From contig JBDSEA010000185.1 of assembly GCA_039920305.1 (NCBI GenBank), positions 1 to 5,281 of the forward strand: a stretch of 5,281 nt of DNA, read 5' to 3'. The notes under the pieces are model-generated. The model was not told the origin of the DNA. It ran no database searches and saw only the letters and a program-made list of their open reading frames with translations. Source of the stretch: DASRAJ01 sp039920305 (GTDB lineage Bacteria; Bacteroidota; Bacteroidia; Chitinophagales; UBA10324). The position numbers and the translations under genes are program-made. This document shows, piece after piece, positions 4,859-5,281 of this stretch (position 1 is its first letter; each line of letters starts with the position of its first letter).

Positions 4859-5281
4859 ATGACGGAAAAATTTCTTCATTACCTCTGGAAGATGAAGCTG
4901 CTTCGGATGGAGCAATTACAAACTACAGCAGGTGAAAGGATTCAAATTATAAAGGCAGGGGAGCATAATTCCAATGCAGGGCCTGACTTTTTGAATTCCA
5001 GAATACGGATCGGGCAAACGGAGTGGGCGGGTACCACTGAGATTCATGTAAAGGCGTCAGAATGGAACCACCACCGGCATCAGCATGACAGTGCTTACAA
5101 CAATGTGATTCTTCATGTGGTATATGAAAATGATCTGGAGGTTTTTCATGCTGATAATACACCTGTTATTAACCTTGAGATAAAAAACATGTTCGATCCA
5201 TCATTGTATGGGTCATACCAGTCACTTATGGGTAGCACCACCTGGATACCCTGTGAAAAACATGTTTCCAGGGCTTCCGGC
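4859..5281 (+). CDS. DUF2851 family protein, N-terminal part (3' truncated by window)
   Basis: The frame is open from ATG at 4859 through the window end without a stop, giving 141 codons. Homologues are, as I recall, about 420 residues, so roughly a third is visible. Recognisable family features are FLHYLWKMKLL near the start, AGEHNSNAGPDF (33-44), RIRIGQTEWAGTTEIHV (48-64), then W69, H72, H74, H76, D77 and Y80, and VILHVVYEND (83-92). Function is unknown. The GPDF to EIH spacing and the cluster of histidines suggest a metal-dependent active site, perhaps a divergent PD-(D/E)xK-like core, but this is only my reading. No signal peptide is seen, so it is probably cytosolic. The start is supported by conserved sequence beginning at once; no Shine-Dalgarno is evident. 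It is divergent from the TonB-domain gene by 33 bp. Confidence 0.85.
   Translation, partial: MTEKFLHYLWKMKLLRMEQLQTTAGERIQIIKAGEHNSNAGPDFLNSRIRIGQTEWAGTTEIHVKASEWNHHRHQHDSAYNNVILHVVYENDLEVFHADNTPVINLEIKNMFDPSLYGSYQSLMGSTTWIPCEKHVSRASG

Noticed and set aside
4947..5162. 71-codon open frame on the minus strand
   Set aside because: It is antisense to the DUF2851 coding region. Its many His codons are simply complementary to that gene's sequence, and it has no supported start.

Overview
This window looks like a chromosomal core-genome segment from a member of the Bacteroidota, probably near the Chitinophagales/Sphingobacteriales. That placement is inferred from gene families and regulatory style. 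The families include an OprO/P-type porin, a Bacteroidetes-type Mrp, a type 2 OMP decarboxylase, a secreted TonB C-terminal-domain protein and a DUF2851 protein. Several starts lack Shine-Dalgarno sequences, and two TAnnTTTG elements (the -7 motif of this phylum) sit in front of genes. I see no rRNA, tRNA, CRISPR array, insertion sequence, phage gene or obvious transferred island.

Layout. (1) Positions 3-407 (+) hold the C-terminal part of a VIT1/CCC1-type iron or manganese transporter, cut by the window start. (2) Positions 451-1590 (-) encode an outer-membrane Porin_O_P family protein that converges on the transporter. (3) Positions 1591-1789 are a 199-bp divergent regulatory region. It carries a good -7/-33 promoter for mrp, a candidate -7 for the porin, and a cluster of TTAAyA/GTTAA repeats. 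(4) Positions 1790-4072 (+) are a three-gene unit with 42-bp gaps: mrp (Fe-S carrier P-loop ATPase), a stand-alone NifU C-terminal (Nfu) scaffold, and pyrF. pyrF starts at TTG behind a strong Shine-Dalgarno. (5) Positions 4076-4825 (-) encode a secreted protein with two tandem TonB C-terminal domains, ending 3 bp from pyrF. (6) Positions 4826-4858 are a very short divergent spacer almost filled by an inverted repeat. (7) Positions 4859-5281 (+) are the first 141 codons of a DUF2851 protein, cut by the window end.

How the genes fit together. mrp and nfu are a natural Fe-S assembly/transfer pair, and a Bacteroidetes-style Mrp without the usual CxxC next to an Nfu protein with CxxC is the most biochemically suggestive arrangement here. 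pyrF makes UMP and probably rides along transcriptionally. The porin, the TonB-domain protein and the transporter are envelope functions with no proven link to one another.

I found no convincing novel multi-gene system. The points most worth a second look are the 11-bp-period TTAAyA repeats before the porin, the cysteine-poor Mrp, the tandem anchorless TonB-domain protein, and a possible nuclease-like signature in the DUF2851 protein.
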